Positions 23,568 through 32,538 are shown, numbered from the stretch's first letter. The stretch: DNA of 33,844 nucleotides from Clostridium sp. (GCA_023663815.1 JAMPGS010000022.1:1-33844); one strand, 5' to 3'. The notes: a model not told the origin generated them from the letters alone. Translations and numbers: made by a program.

Positions 23568-23597
23568 AGTATAAGGGAAACGGCGTTTGCAAAGCAA
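23568..23597 (-). promoter_or_regulatory. Promoter of the small XRE gene
   Basis: Minus strand TTGCTT (23592-23597), 18-bp spacer, TATACT (23568-23573), about 25 bp before the ATG. Confidence 0.5.
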
Positions 23598-23727
23598 TCA
23601 AACGTTTTTGGAATTTGCGCAAAGAGGTTTAACATTTTGGATTGTTCCTACCGCAGCAAACTCAATCCTAGGCGGCAATCATTGCAGTTATTTGTCATTC
23701 TCTAAAAATTTCTGAAAATTTAGATTA

Positions 23728-25449
23728 TTACTCCCCAAATAATGCACGTTTCCTCCCAATCATCTCCTCAATCCTCTCCATATACTGAGCCAATTCCTTC
23801 ACGTTCTCGCACCGCTCAATCTTTCCACATGGGAAAAGCCGCTTGCTGATGCTTCCAGCCCCTAACGCCACGATATCCTGTTTTTCCTCCATAATTAAAA
23901 TATTGTAAATCCCAAAACACCCTTCCCGCGCGTATCCCACGTTTTCAAAATTGCCGGACATATTTTTCTGCCGGTAAAGGTAGTAGGGCTCCATTCCCAT
24001 CCGCTGGGCTCCCTGCGCCGTAATCCGCATAGTCTCCTCCGTGTTGTTTAGGGCGGAGATTCCATTTTCCGCAATCCACTGGCTGAGCTTGGAAGCCCGC
24101 TTGACAGCCAGAGAGTGAACCGTGAGACTGTCCGGGGCCAGCTTTGCAATCTCCTCCATGGTGCCGCGCACGTCCTCTGGGCCCTCCCCCGGAAGCCCTA
24201 AAATGATATCCATATTGATGTTGGAAAAGCCCGCCTCCCTCGCCATTGCAAAGGCTTCCCGCACCTGCTCCACGGTATGCTTCCGCCCAATTAAATCCAA
24301 AGTCTCCTGCTTCATAGTCTGGGGATTTACGGAAATTCTGGTAACGCCGTACTTCTTTAAAACCTGCAGCTTTTCCGGCGTGATGCTGTCCGCCCGCCCG
24401 GCCTCCACGGTGAATTCCTTTAGGTGGGACAAATCAAAGCTCGCCTGTATTTTGGCAAGGAGCCTGTGAAGCTGTTCCGGCTCCAGCGTCGTGGGAGTGC
24501 CGCCCCCAATGTAAAGGGTATCCAGCATCTTTTCCTTAAAAGTTTCCGCCGTAAAGTCTATTTCTTTATCCAAGGCGTCAAGATAAGCCCCGATTTTCTT
24601 TTTCCATGAGACAATCGGGTAAGAAGTAAAGGAGCAGTATAAGCAGGTGGTTGGGCAAAAAGGAATTCCAATATACAAGCTATAGCCGTTTTCACAGTGC
24701 AGCGTATCCAAAAGCGCTTTCTCCCGCTCGGCAATCTGCAAGGATAAAGACGCTTTCTCATCGCTGATAAAATAGGTTTCCCGCATATAGCGGAGAATTT
24801 CCTCCTCCACTTTCCCCTCCTCAAGCATCCCCATGGGAATTTTCACGGGACGTATTCCCGTCAGCGTCCCCCAGGGGAGCCGCTTGCCGGTGCGCTCCGA
24901 AAGAGCTTTGTAAATCAGCTTTTTTATTCGGTTTTTCACTTCCGGGCGGTCTGGCCTGTCCGACAAGTCCGCAGAAAATATTTTGCGTTTTTCCTGCTCA
25001 ATCATTTGCCCATTCTGCTCTGTTTCCTGCTTTTCTTGCTCTTTCGCTTGTTCCTTCCGCGCTTTCTCTTCCGCCTGTCTTTCTTGTTTTGCAGTTTGCG
25101 CTTGCCCTTCTTGCTCTGCCACTTCCTTTTCCTGTTCTACTGTTTGCGTTTGCCCTTCTTGTTCTTCCGCTTGCACTTCCAACTCTTCTGCCTGTTTTTC
25201 TTGTTCCAGCTCTTCTTGTACACCAAAAGAAGCCGTTTCCCTTTCCCTCTGCGCAGGCGAAAGGAAAACAGCCTCCTCTGTAAATTTCATATCCAAATCC
25301 GGCCCATCAAGGCCTGATTCTTTTCCCTCAGGGATTACGGACACTTTCACGTCAAAGGCGGGATAAAAAGCCTTCACCAGCGAATGAATATCATACTCAA
25401 ATCCCGCCTTATTCACGGCAACCTCGATTACATCTTCTCTTTTCGTCAT
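23728..25449 (-). CDS. hemZ: Coproporphyrinogen dehydrogenase HemZ (radical SAM) with Glu/Gln-rich insertion
   Basis: A 573-residue oxygen-independent coproporphyrinogen III oxidase-like radical SAM enzyme, HemZ subfamily. It would use SAM and a 4Fe-4S cluster to decarboxylate the two propionate side chains in anaerobic haem synthesis. The cluster motif is Cys265/Cys269/Cys272 (IPFCPTTCLYCSF), followed by YIGGGTPTTLEPEQL and EAGRADSITPEKL. The N-terminal ~1-77 and ~157-250 carry the HemZ-specific domain. Residues 78-155 are a low-complexity E/Q/A/K insertion, making it longer than the usual ~480-500 residues. AAAGGTGAAG precedes the ATG. The gene follows glmS by ~100 bp with no clear terminator between. 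A function other than haem synthesis cannot be excluded, as HemZ homologues are poorly characterised. Confidence 0.9.
   Translation of the reverse strand: MTKREDVIEVAVNKAGFEYDIHSLVKAFYPAFDVKVSVIPEGKESGLDGPDLDMKFTEEAVFLSPAQRERETASFGVQEELEQEKQAEELEVQAEEQEGQTQTVEQEKEVAEQEGQAQTAKQERQAEEKARKEQAKEQEKQETEQNGQMIEQEKRKIFSADLSDRPDRPEVKNRIKKLIYKALSERTGKRLPWGTLTGIRPVKIPMGMLEEGKVEEEILRYMRETYFISDEKASLSLQIAEREKALLDTLHCENGYSLYIGIPFCPTTCLYCSFTSYPIVSWKKKIGAYLDALDKEIDFTAETFKEKMLDTLYIGGGTPTTLEPEQLHRLLAKIQASFDLSHLKEFTVEAGRADSITPEKLQVLKKYGVTRISVNPQTMKQETLDLIGRKHTVEQVREAFAMAREAGFSNINMDIILGLPGEGPEDVRGTMEEIAKLAPDSLTVHSLAVKRASKLSQWIAENGISALNNTEETMRITAQGAQRMGMEPYYLYRQKNMSGNFENVGYAREGCFGIYNILIMEEKQDIVALGAGSISKRLFPCGKIERCENVKELAQYMERIEEMIGRKRALFGE
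24985..25218 (-). repeat. Low-complexity Glu/Gln-rich coding tract inside hemZ
   Basis: 78 codons almost exclusively Glu, Gln, Ala, Lys and Arg, including two copies of EQEGQxQTxxQE 48 bp apart. The tract remains in frame. Confidence 0.85.
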
Positions 25450-25497
25450 TGTTCTTCACCTTTACATTTATTGGAACCGTAAATAGTACAATTTTGC

Positions 25498-25577
25498 CTC
25501 AAACCGTACCTTCTACTCTACAGTCACTACCTTTTGTCTCAAACCGCGCCTTCTACTCCACAGTCACTACCTTTGCC
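25498..25577. repeat. 40-bp tandem duplication of the glmS 3' end
   Basis: 25498-25537 and 25538-25577 are adjacent 40-bp copies with about four mismatches. The copy at 25538-25577 includes the last codons and stop of glmS (…VVTVE-stop). The other copy lies downstream of the stop and still reads GTAGTGACTGTAGAGTAG on the minus strand. Confidence 0.85.
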
Positions 25578-27370
25578 AGATTCCTCGGCTTATCCACGTC
25601 CAGCCCTTTATCCAGCGACACATAATAGGCAATTAGCTGCAGCACAATGGAGGCGGGCATAACCATAAAAGAGTCGGCCATTCGGGGAAGCCGGTACACG
25701 CAGCTCCACTGTTCGCCCTCGTCCAAGGTTTCGTTTTCCTTGATTAAAAGCACCACTCTGGCTCCTCTGGACTGAACCTCCCTGATATTGGACAGCTCCT
25801 TGCTCTTTAATTTCTCCTGCGTCACCACCGCAACCACGGGGGTATCCTCCGTAATCAGCGCAATCGTCCCATGTTTTAACTCGCCCGACGCGTAGGCCTC
25901 GGAGTGAATGTAGGAGACTTCCTTTAATTTCAAAGAGCCCTCCAGCAAAATAGAGTAATCCAGTCCACGCCCTATCATAAACACATCCCGCGCATTTAAA
26001 ATGGAGCCTGCAAGGCGGTGAATTTCGTCCTTCGTCTCCAGAATTCTCTGCATCACCTCCGGCACCCTTTGGAGCTCTGCCATGTAATCCAAAAGCTCCC
26101 GCTCACTCCACAGCTTCCTTGCCATGGCCATCCGCGCCGTAATCAAGTACAGCACCGCAAGCTGGGTCGTGTAGGCCTTAGTGCTTGCCACCGCAATTTC
26201 CGGCCCCGCGTTGGTGTAAATCACGTACTCGCTGGCGCGGGCGATGGACGCCCCTTTTACATTTACAATGGAAATGCTGGGGGAGCCGCACTTTCGCGCA
26301 AACTTAAGGGCCTCCAGGGTGTCGATGGTTTCCCCCGACTGTGAAATGGCAATCACCAGCGTATTCTTATCCACCACCGGGTCGTTATACATAAACTCGG
26401 AGGCCATCACCACGTCCACGTGAATCCCAATCATAGCCTGAATCAAACTTTTCCCCACAAGCCCCGCGTGCATGGCGGTCCCGCAGGCAATCACGCAGAT
26501 TCTTTTGCAGTCCGCAAGCATATTGTCCGGGATTCCCTCCGCGGAAAAGTCCGGCTTTCCGTCCTTGATTCTTGGAAAAATGGTTTCGCCAATCACTTCC
26601 GGCTGCTCCATAATTTCTTTTTCCATATAAAAAGGGTAGCCCTCCTTGCCGCTTCGGCTTACGTCCCAATCCACCTTCAGCCACTCTATTTTCGCCTTGT
26701 CGCCGGACAAATCAAACATCTGCACGTCGCCGGGCGTCAAGCAGACCACATGAAATTCAGGCACCACAAAATAATCCGTCGTAAAGGGCACGATCGCCGC
26801 CACGTCGGAGGATAAAATGGCCCCGCCCTCCGTAATAGCCGCGACAATGGGGCTTACGTTCCTGACGGCAAAAATCTTATCCGGCTGGTCGTCAAACATA
26901 ATGGCAAGGGCAAAAGTCCCTTTTAGCTTCAGCACCGTCCTCCGAATGGCCCCATAGGGGTCGCCCGAATAAAAGTGCTCCAGCACGGCCGCCACCACTT
27001 CGCTGTCCGTCTCCGATTTTAATTGTCCCTCCAAAGCATACTTTTCTATCAGCTCTCTGTAGTTCTCAATAATCCCGTTATGTATCAGCGTCACCCTGCC
27101 AAATCTGTGGGGATGGGCGTTCTCGTCGCACACGCCCCCGTGGGTTGCCCATCTAGTATGCCCGATTCCGCACTGGCCCTCCGGCTTTTTTTCCGCGCAC
27201 AATTTCCGTAAATCTTTAACTCTTCCGGCCGCCTTTACGATTTGTGTCACGCCCTTATGCAAAAGGGCGATTCCCGCGCTGTCATAGCCTCTATATTCCA
27301 AAAGCTCCAATGCGTCCAGCATGATTTTATCCGCCTTGCCTTTTCCCGTATATCCAATAATTCCACACAT
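25553..27370 (-). CDS. glmS: Glutamine-fructose-6-phosphate aminotransferase (isomerizing)
   Basis: 605 residues, the normal length. It converts fructose 6-phosphate and glutamine to glucosamine 6-phosphate, the first step of UDP-GlcNAc and cell-wall synthesis, in the cytoplasm. The N-terminal class II glutaminase begins MCGIIGYTG with nucleophile Cys2. It also has RWATHGGV and SDSEV-like acceptor-channel elements (ETDSEVVAA). Two SIS sugar-isomerase domains follow (ISQSGETIDTLEAL, GPEIAVASTKAYTTQ, IGRGLDYSI), and the C-terminus reads LDVDKPRNLAKVVTVE. GAGGG precedes the ATG. Expression is controlled by the ribozyme in its leader. A promoter lies at 27723-27751. Confidence 0.97.
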   Translation of the reverse strand: MCGIIGYTGKGKADKIMLDALELLEYRGYDSAGIALLHKGVTQIVKAAGRVKDLRKLCAEKKPEGQCGIGHTRWATHGGVCDENAHPHRFGRVTLIHNGIIENYRELIEKYALEGQLKSETDSEVVAAVLEHFYSGDPYGAIRRTVLKLKGTFALAIMFDDQPDKIFAVRNVSPIVAAITEGGAILSSDVAAIVPFTTDYFVVPEFHVVCLTPGDVQMFDLSGDKAKIEWLKVDWDVSRSGKEGYPFYMEKEIMEQPEVIGETIFPRIKDGKPDFSAEGIPDNMLADCKRICVIACGTAMHAGLVGKSLIQAMIGIHVDVVMASEFMYNDPVVDKNTLVIAISQSGETIDTLEALKFARKCGSPSISIVNVKGASIARASEYVIYTNAGPEIAVASTKAYTTQLAVLYLITARMAMARKLWSERELLDYMAELQRVPEVMQRILETKDEIHRLAGSILNARDVFMIGRGLDYSILLEGSLKLKEVSYIHSEAYASGELKHGTIALITEDTPVVAVVTQEKLKSKELSNIREVQSRGARVVLLIKENETLDEGEQWSCVYRLPRMADSFMVMPASIVLQLIAYYVSLDKGLDVDKPRNLAKVVTVE

Positions 27371-27529
27371 ATTGTTTCCCTCATCTTTCTATAAAACCGC
27401 CCGGAATTTTTGCTTCCCGCAGTTTTTAAATCACGACGCTTTTTGCCCGCCGTAGCGAAAGCAATTTGCGCCCTCTTGTTTATTTTATATTTATCTGTGT
27501 TTTCTGACACACCATTTTGCAATATTTCT

Positions 27530-27668
27530 CCTGTTATACCGTATTTGTTTTGCAGTTACCCACATATTTGCCGGTATATCCCGCGCCGGAGCCGCACGGA
27601 AGAGCATCCGCCGAATTTTCGATAACTCTTCTCCTCGTCAGCCTTCCTAAAAAGGCCATGGCGCTAGA
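27530..27668 (-). ncRNA. glmS: glmS ribozyme riboswitch
   Basis: In the 5' leader of glmS the minus strand reads CTAGCGCC, then hairpin P1 (GCCTT/AAGGC), TGACGAGG, GAAGAG, TTATCGA, TCGGCGGATGC and CTCTTC. These are the conserved core elements of the glucosamine-6-phosphate-activated self-cleaving ribozyme, and GAAGAG/CTCTTC form the P2-type helix. A further hairpin (CCGTGC/GCGCGG) and an outer ATACCG/CGGTAT helix (to 27536) match the accessory P3/P4 region. Cleavage should occur between A at 27665 and G at 27664. High GlcN6P triggers cleavage and mRNA decay, giving feedback control. The 3' limit is approximate. The remaining ~160 nt of leader (27371-27529) shows nothing further. Confidence 0.94.
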
Positions 27669-27722
27669 TGGGGAACAATGACGTTTCATTACCGCTATTT
27701 AATTATCAAAGTGCCACAACAC

Positions 27723-27751
27723 ATTATACACAAAACACCCGCAGTTGTAAA
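27723..27751 (-). promoter_or_regulatory. glmS promoter, overlapping the upstream terminator
   Basis: Minus strand TTTACA (27746-27751), 17-bp spacer, TATAAT (27723-27728). The -35 element lies in the loop of the terminator hairpin of the preceding transcription unit. The start would be near 27716, ~50 nt before the ribozyme cleavage site. Confidence 0.75.
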
Positions 27752-27763
27752 CCGCGGGTGTTT
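27733..27763 (-). terminator. Terminator of the relA-MBL-DUF3048 unit
   Basis: Stem AAACACCCGC / GCGGGTGTTT (27733-27742 with 27754-27763) with an 11-nt loop; the minus-strand product ends GGGTGTTTTGTG. It lies 117 bp after the DUF3048 gene stop. The 27764-27879 stretch between holds no convincing gene. Confidence 0.75.
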
Positions 27764-27879
27764 ATTTGCTCACCTATTTGTTTCAATTCATCCTCATCAA
27801 ATTGCTCTGCACGGCAAATTTCCTCTTGGCTGAATTCATACATTCCTGCTTGCACAGCAATTGCAAAGCTCTATACCCT

Positions 27880-29043
27880 TTATTGATACTCCACATACTC
27901 GCCATATTCTTCCCAGATATTGCAAATCCACGTCTTTCCCTGATTGAATATAACCTCGCTGCCATCCTTATCGTAGAATTTTGCCGGCGTATTGTCGCCG
28001 CCAAGCCTCTCCCATTTTCCTTCAATCACCTTGCCGCCGGTAAAGACAATGGCGTCGCCCTCGCCGTGAACGCCGAATGCAAGATAATCGTGGGCGTCCC
28101 GCACCTCGCCGTGGCAGTACTGGAACACCACGTTGGACACCGCTATCTGGCTGCCGTCAATCTCATCCACCTGCGCGCTGCCGTTCTGGTATCTGTAATA
28201 AAGATTATCCGCCTCGTGGTACTCAAAATAAGGATTGTATGCGCCGTAGCCGCTTTGATTGCCGGACTGCCCGCCGGGATAAATCAGCGTAGCGTCTTTT
28301 TTATCTGTATAATTATCTTCTGCGCGGGCGTCGTCCGCCGCAAAGGTGAAAGGCGCTACATGCTCGTCGTCGTACTCCCAATCATAGCCAAGCCTCTCCG
28401 CCGCCTTTAACATCCCGTCGATAAAAAGATATCCGGTAAACTCCGTGGCCTTGCCCGGACGGCTGACTCTTCCAAAGGCCTCGTCGGCAGGGTTGTGGAT
28501 TCCCTCCACGGCGGCGCTGATATTTTGAACCGTATCGCGGTTAATCAGCTCCTCCACATAGGGCACCGCAAGCCCCCAGTTGCAGTAGATGGCCTCGTAG
28601 CCCAAAGCCACATACAAAAAGTAGTCGCGGCTGCTTCTGACGGGCCCGATTCTCTCCAAATCGTCAAAATCCTCAAATATCGGCATCAATCTGGTGATAC
28701 GCCCCTCCACAGGCGCTTCGTAGATGATGCTCGCCCTTGTGATGCCGTACTGAGGCATGGCGGGTGAATTGTTGGGAACCATAACCGCTATGGGACGCCG
28801 TTTCACTATCTCCTCGTCCTTCCACTCGCCGGTTAGGTAGCTCTGCATTTTTCCGTCCACTACCTCGCGCTCCCCTGATGCTTCTTCCTCCTCAGGCTCC
28901 GCTTCCGGCTCCGGCGTTGCCACTGGAATAGGCTCCACCGTGACCTCCGGCTCCACAATCTCTTCCTCTTTTCCGCATCCCGCTAACATCAAACCAAGGG
29001 ACAGCCCTAACGCTGCCATAAACCATTTTCTCCGTAAAGTCAT
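27880..29043 (-). CDS. DUF3048 (YerB-like) lipoprotein
   Basis: 387 residues. The signal peptide MTLRRKWFMAALGLSLGLML is followed by lipobox LAGC, then an acidic Glu/Pro/Val linker (~25-60). The mature part (~85-387) is a DUF3048 domain pair: KRRPIAVMVPNNSPAMPQYG, ITRASIIYEAPVEGRITRLM and RIGPVRSSRDYFL are typical, as is the C-terminal FQYCHGEVRDAHDYLAFG region. It is anchored outside the membrane; the biochemical role of the family is unknown. I chose the ATG at 29043 (GGGAG before it), because the longer frame from 29145 runs into the MBL gene and would bury the signal peptide. 49 bp separate it from the MBL gene. Confidence 0.9.
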   Translation of the reverse strand: MTLRRKWFMAALGLSLGLMLAGCGKEEEIVEPEVTVEPIPVATPEPEAEPEEEEASGEREVVDGKMQSYLTGEWKDEEIVKRRPIAVMVPNNSPAMPQYGITRASIIYEAPVEGRITRLMPIFEDFDDLERIGPVRSSRDYFLYVALGYEAIYCNWGLAVPYVEELINRDTVQNISAAVEGIHNPADEAFGRVSRPGKATEFTGYLFIDGMLKAAERLGYDWEYDDEHVAPFTFAADDARAEDNYTDKKDATLIYPGGQSGNQSGYGAYNPYFEYHEADNLYYRYQNGSAQVDEIDGSQIAVSNVVFQYCHGEVRDAHDYLAFGVHGEGDAIVFTGGKVIEGKWERLGGDNTPAKFYDKDGSEVIFNQGKTWICNIWEEYGEYVEYQ

Positions 29044-29092
29044 TTTTTCTCCCTTTCTCTCGTATCCTCCCGCATAAAACTGCGTTCTGTTT

Positions 29093-29722
29093 CTATAAAA
29101 AAGCATTGTATTTCTTTTCATGCCCAATGGTTGTGGAATCTCCATGCCCCGGATAAACCTTCACGTCATCTGGAAGCGGAAGCAGCCTTTCCCGCACGGA
29201 GCGTATCAGCGTGCTCATGCTGCCCGTAGGCAAATCCGTCCTTCCCACTGATTCCTGAAATAAAGTATCCCCACTTATCAGTATTTTATCATTTTCAAAA
29301 TAATAGCAGCAGCTTCCCTCCGTGTGGCCGGGAGTTGCAATCAGCTTAAACGTAATTCCGCTGACAGAAATTTCCTCCCCATCCTCTGCATAGACGTCCG
29401 CTTTCACCGTGCAGGCTCTTCCCACATTTTCGGAAACGTTTAAGTCCGCGCTCTCGCAGACTTCCCTTTCACCCTCGTAGGCGTACACCCTTGCGCCGGA
29501 AAGACTTTTCAGCTCCTCCACGCCCCAAATGTGGTCGAAATGCCCGTGGGTTAAAAGAATTGCCGCCACAGAAAAGCCGTTTTCCTTCAGCCTGTTATAA
29601 ATGTAATCGCCCTTGTCCGCCGGGTCAAAAACCAGCGCTTCTTTTTTCCCTTTTTCATACACAAAATAGCAATTTGTCTGGCAAATGCCGAGGGTGATTC
29701 TTCCTATTTTTAATTCCGCCAT
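29093..29722 (-). CDS. MBL-fold metallo-hydrolase (glyoxalase II-like)
   Basis: A 209-residue metallo-β-lactamase-fold hydrolase. The di-metal motif is THGHFDHIWG, with further ligands in TPGHTEGSCCYYF, SGDTLF and the C-terminal PGHGDSTTIGHEKKYN. This matches the small hydroxyacylglutathione-hydrolase-like proteins that usually follow relA in Clostridia; the true substrate is unknown. The start at 29722 is supported by AAAGGAG; the longer frame from 29809 has no such site. It is probably co-transcribed with relA (115-bp gap without terminator) and the DUF3048 gene. Confidence 0.92.
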   Translation of the reverse strand: MAELKIGRITLGICQTNCYFVYEKGKKEALVFDPADKGDYIYNRLKENGFSVAAILLTHGHFDHIWGVEELKSLSGARVYAYEGEREVCESADLNVSENVGRACTVKADVYAEDGEEISVSGITFKLIATPGHTEGSCCYYFENDKILISGDTLFQESVGRTDLPTGSMSTLIRSVRERLLPLPDDVKVYPGHGDSTTIGHEKKYNAFL

Positions 29723-29837
29723 ATACCGGCTCCTTTCATCTTTATTCCCGTAAATAACAATCCATACGACTGCTTGTAGCAAGACCGCTGCCTTTTGCAT
29801 TTTCAACACTTATCTGCAAAAGCCCTTAAACCTTTTA

Positions 29838-32162
29838 TTATCCCGTCGTCCTTTCGATATCCATCACGCTCTCAATGCCGGAAATTTTGTCGATAATCCG
29901 GTTGAGTTCCTCCCTGTTGCTGATTTCAAAGGAGGTGGAAAGAGTAGCGATATTTTGCTTATTGACCCTAGTAGTCATGGACAAAATATCAATGTCCTTT
30001 TCCGTCAGGGCGCGGGAGATATCGGCAAGGAGGCCGTTTCTGTTATTGGCGTAAATCATAATCTCGGCAAGATATTTTTCGCCCGTCGCCTCGTCGGGAG
30101 AGCCCTGCCACTCCGCGTCAATCAAGCGCACCCGCTCCGATTCCGGCAGATTGATAATATTAACGCAGTCCGTCCTGTGAATGGAAACACCCCTTCCTCT
30201 GGTAACAAAGCCCACAATTTCATCGCCGGGCACAGGCGAACAGCACTTAGAAAAACGGACGGCCACGTCGTGGATTCCCTTCACCGTTATGCCGCTCTTG
30301 GAGCGTCTCTGGGCGGATTCTCTGGAAAAATCGTTTCCCGCCACCGCCGCTAGAACTTCCTCGTTGGTCATTTCCTTCTTGTGGTTTTTATCGTAAACCT
30401 CAAGCATCTTGTTGATAATCTGGCCTTCCTTCAGGCCGCCGTGCCCCACGGCCGCCAACACGGAATCCCAATCCCGAAAGCCGTACTTCCGCATAATTAC
30501 GTCCATGTACTCCTGCTTCATTATCTCGGACGTGTTGATGCTCTTTGCCTTGCAGTAAGCGTTTAAAAGATCCTTGCCCTTAACGATATTTTCTTCTTTA
30601 AATTCATTTTTAAACCACTGGTTAATTTTACTTTTTGCCTGCGTGCTCTTAACCACATTCAGCCAGTCCCGGCTGGGCCCTTTTGAGTTCTGGGAGGTTA
30701 AAATTTCCAACTGGTCGCCGTTTTTAATCTCGTAATCGATTGTCACCAGCTTCCCGTTGACCCGCGCGCCAATCATCCGGTTGCCCACCGCGCTGTGGAT
30801 ACTGTAGGCAAAGTCGATGGGCGTGGAGCCTGCGGGAAGATTTTTCACCTCGCCCGTGGGCGTAAAGCAGTAAACGCTGTCGGAAAATAAATCCAAATCG
30901 CTTTTTAAAAGCCGCATAAACTCCCTGTTGTCCGACATATCCTGCTGCCATTCCAAAATCTGCCGAAGCCACGCAAGCTTTTCCTCCTCGGAATCCTCTA
31001 TCTTTTTGCCGTCGGAAGCCACCTTGTATTTCCAATGAGCCGCTATGCCGTACTCCGCCGCCTTGTGCATCTCATAGGTGCGGATTTGAATTTCAAAGGG
31101 CTGCCCGTTGGCGCCAATAAGCGTGGTGTGCAAGGATTGGTACATATTGGCCTTGGGCATGGCAATATAATCCTTAAACCGGCCCGGTATAGGCTTATAC
31201 ATCTCATGAATTACCCCAAGGGCCGCGTAGCAGTCCTTCACCGAAGCCACAATAATCCGAACCGCAAACAAATCGTAAATCTGGTCGATGGTCTTGCTTT
31301 GGTTCTTCATTTTTTTATAGATGCTGAAAAAGTGCTTCACCCGCCCGTCAATCTTCGCGCTGATGCCGGCCTTCATGATGTGCGCGCTGACTTCGTCCAC
31401 AATGGTCTGAATATAGGCCTCCCGCTCGCTCTTTCGCACAGCAATTTTATCTACCAAGTCGTAGTAAGCTTCCGGCTCCAAATATTTTAGGGAAAGGTCG
31501 TCTAGCTCCACCTTAATCTTTGAAATTCCCAAACGCTGGGCAATGGGCGCGTAAATCTCCATAGTTTCCCGCGCAATCCTCTGCTGGCTCTCCGGGCTCT
31601 TATATTTCAGGGTGCGCATGTTGTGAAGTCTGTCCGCCAGCTTAATAATAATGACCCTGATATCCTTCGCCATCGCCAAAAACATTTTCCGCAGGTTTTC
31701 CGCCTGCATTTCCAGCCGGTCAAAGGTCTTGTCTCCGTTTTCGCTTGTAAACTGCAGCTGCTCTAACTTCGTCACACCGTCCACAAGAAGGGCCACGTCG
31801 CTGTTAAACTGCCTGCGGACTTCCTCCTCCGTCATGATGGTGTCCTCTATCACATCGTGGAGAAGCCCCGCCGCTATGGTTTCTTTGTCCATCTCCAAAT
31901 CGGCCAATATAATCGCCACGCACAGGGGGTGAATGATATAGGGCTCCCCCGACTTGCGCACCTGATTTGCATGGGCCTTTGCCGCCAAGGTGTACGCCTT
32001 TTCTATCAGGGAAATATCGGCGGAGGGATGATATTTTTGAACGCGCAGAATCAAATCCCTGTACAACTGCGCAGGGCTTTGAAATTCCTGAATGGCCTCA
32101 ATCCGGCCGTCGTCGATGATTATCTCGCTTTTTGACTGATTCGTATATTTTTCTTCCGTCAT
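29838..32162 (-). CDS. relA: Bifunctional (p)ppGpp synthetase/hydrolase RelA/SpoT
   Basis: A 774-residue Rel protein that makes and degrades the stringent-response alarmone (p)ppGpp. Order: HD hydrolase domain (HANQVRKSGEPYIIHPL; HD at 102-103 in GLLHDVIEDT; the family's ADRLHNMRTL), synthetase domain (DGRVKHFFSIYKKMKNQ, DLFAVRIIV, GRFKDYIAMPK-NMYQSLHTT), TGS domain (VYCFTPTGEVKNLPAGSTPI), a helical and zinc-finger-like region with the conserved FSKCCSPVPGDEIVGF, and a C-terminal ACT domain (AEIMIYANNRNGLLADI). Both catalytic halves look intact. AAAGGT precedes the ATG, and a good promoter lies 73-101 bp upstream. Confidence 0.96.
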   Translation of the reverse strand: MTEEKYTNQSKSEIIIDDGRIEAIQEFQSPAQLYRDLILRVQKYHPSADISLIEKAYTLAAKAHANQVRKSGEPYIIHPLCVAIILADLEMDKETIAAGLLHDVIEDTIMTEEEVRRQFNSDVALLVDGVTKLEQLQFTSENGDKTFDRLEMQAENLRKMFLAMAKDIRVIIIKLADRLHNMRTLKYKSPESQQRIARETMEIYAPIAQRLGISKIKVELDDLSLKYLEPEAYYDLVDKIAVRKSEREAYIQTIVDEVSAHIMKAGISAKIDGRVKHFFSIYKKMKNQSKTIDQIYDLFAVRIIVASVKDCYAALGVIHEMYKPIPGRFKDYIAMPKANMYQSLHTTLIGANGQPFEIQIRTYEMHKAAEYGIAAHWKYKVASDGKKIEDSEEEKLAWLRQILEWQQDMSDNREFMRLLKSDLDLFSDSVYCFTPTGEVKNLPAGSTPIDFAYSIHSAVGNRMIGARVNGKLVTIDYEIKNGDQLEILTSQNSKGPSRDWLNVVKSTQAKSKINQWFKNEFKEENIVKGKDLLNAYCKAKSINTSEIMKQEYMDVIMRKYGFRDWDSVLAAVGHGGLKEGQIINKMLEVYDKNHKKEMTNEEVLAAVAGNDFSRESAQRRSKSGITVKGIHDVAVRFSKCCSPVPGDEIVGFVTRGRGVSIHRTDCVNIINLPESERVRLIDAEWQGSPDEATGEKYLAEIMIYANNRNGLLADISRALTEKDIDILSMTTRVNKQNIATLSTSFEISNREELNRIIDKISGIESVMDIERTTG

Positions 32163-32234
32163 AAAATACCATACCTTTGAATATTCTGTCGGTTTTCTTC
32201 TATATTAAATGCAACATCGCCCCCAATTGAAGCT

Positions 32235-32263
32235 ATTATATATTTTTTTGTAAAATTCGTCAA
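32235..32263 (-). promoter_or_regulatory. relA promoter
   Basis: Minus strand TTGACG (32258-32263), 17-bp spacer, TATAAT (32235-32240): near-consensus. It gives a leader of about 65 nt. Confidence 0.8.
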
Positions 32264-32503
32264 TGCGCCGGTTTTCAAAATCTTGTCTTTCGGGTATATT
32301 ATAGGGGAAAGACTTATTGGGGGATGCGAATATTACGTTGAGATAGTTTTGTTTTGTCTGATTGTATAGGATTGCATTTTAGTATGGTTTTCGAGGGTTC
32401 ATTGTTTCTGATTATAGCAGGCTGCATTGAAATATGAGTAAAAAGTGAGTACAGAAAATGCAAACACATAATAAATTTTAATAAATTTTCACCGCAAAGA
32501 ATA
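32264..32503. other. Intergenic A/T-rich stretch, nothing recognised
   Basis: A 240-bp stretch between the relA promoter and the antitoxin RNA promoter. It has one isolated TATAAT on the minus strand (32298-32303) without a matching -35. No reading frame has a ribosome-binding site and no hairpin or repeat stood out. Confidence 0.4.
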
Positions 32504-32532
32504 TTGCAAAGCGATTTTGCATATGCTATAAT
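32504..32532 (+). promoter_or_regulatory. Promoter of the antitoxin RNA
   Basis: Plus strand TTGCAA (32504-32509), 17-bp spacer, TATAAT (32527-32532). The transcript would start near 32539. Confidence 0.75.
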
Positions 32533-32538
32533 GCCAAT

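Noticed and set aside
24983..25366. Plus-strand Cys/Ser-rich frames
   Set aside because: Antisense of the hemZ Glu/Gln low-complexity tract; composition is a by-product.
27724..27843. Minus-strand 39-codon frame (MYEFSQEEICRAEQF…) after the DUF3048 gene
   Set aside because: The first two-thirds read like protein, but the 3' end lies in the terminator and glmS promoter and the ribosome-binding site is poor. At most it is a gene remnant; not annotated.
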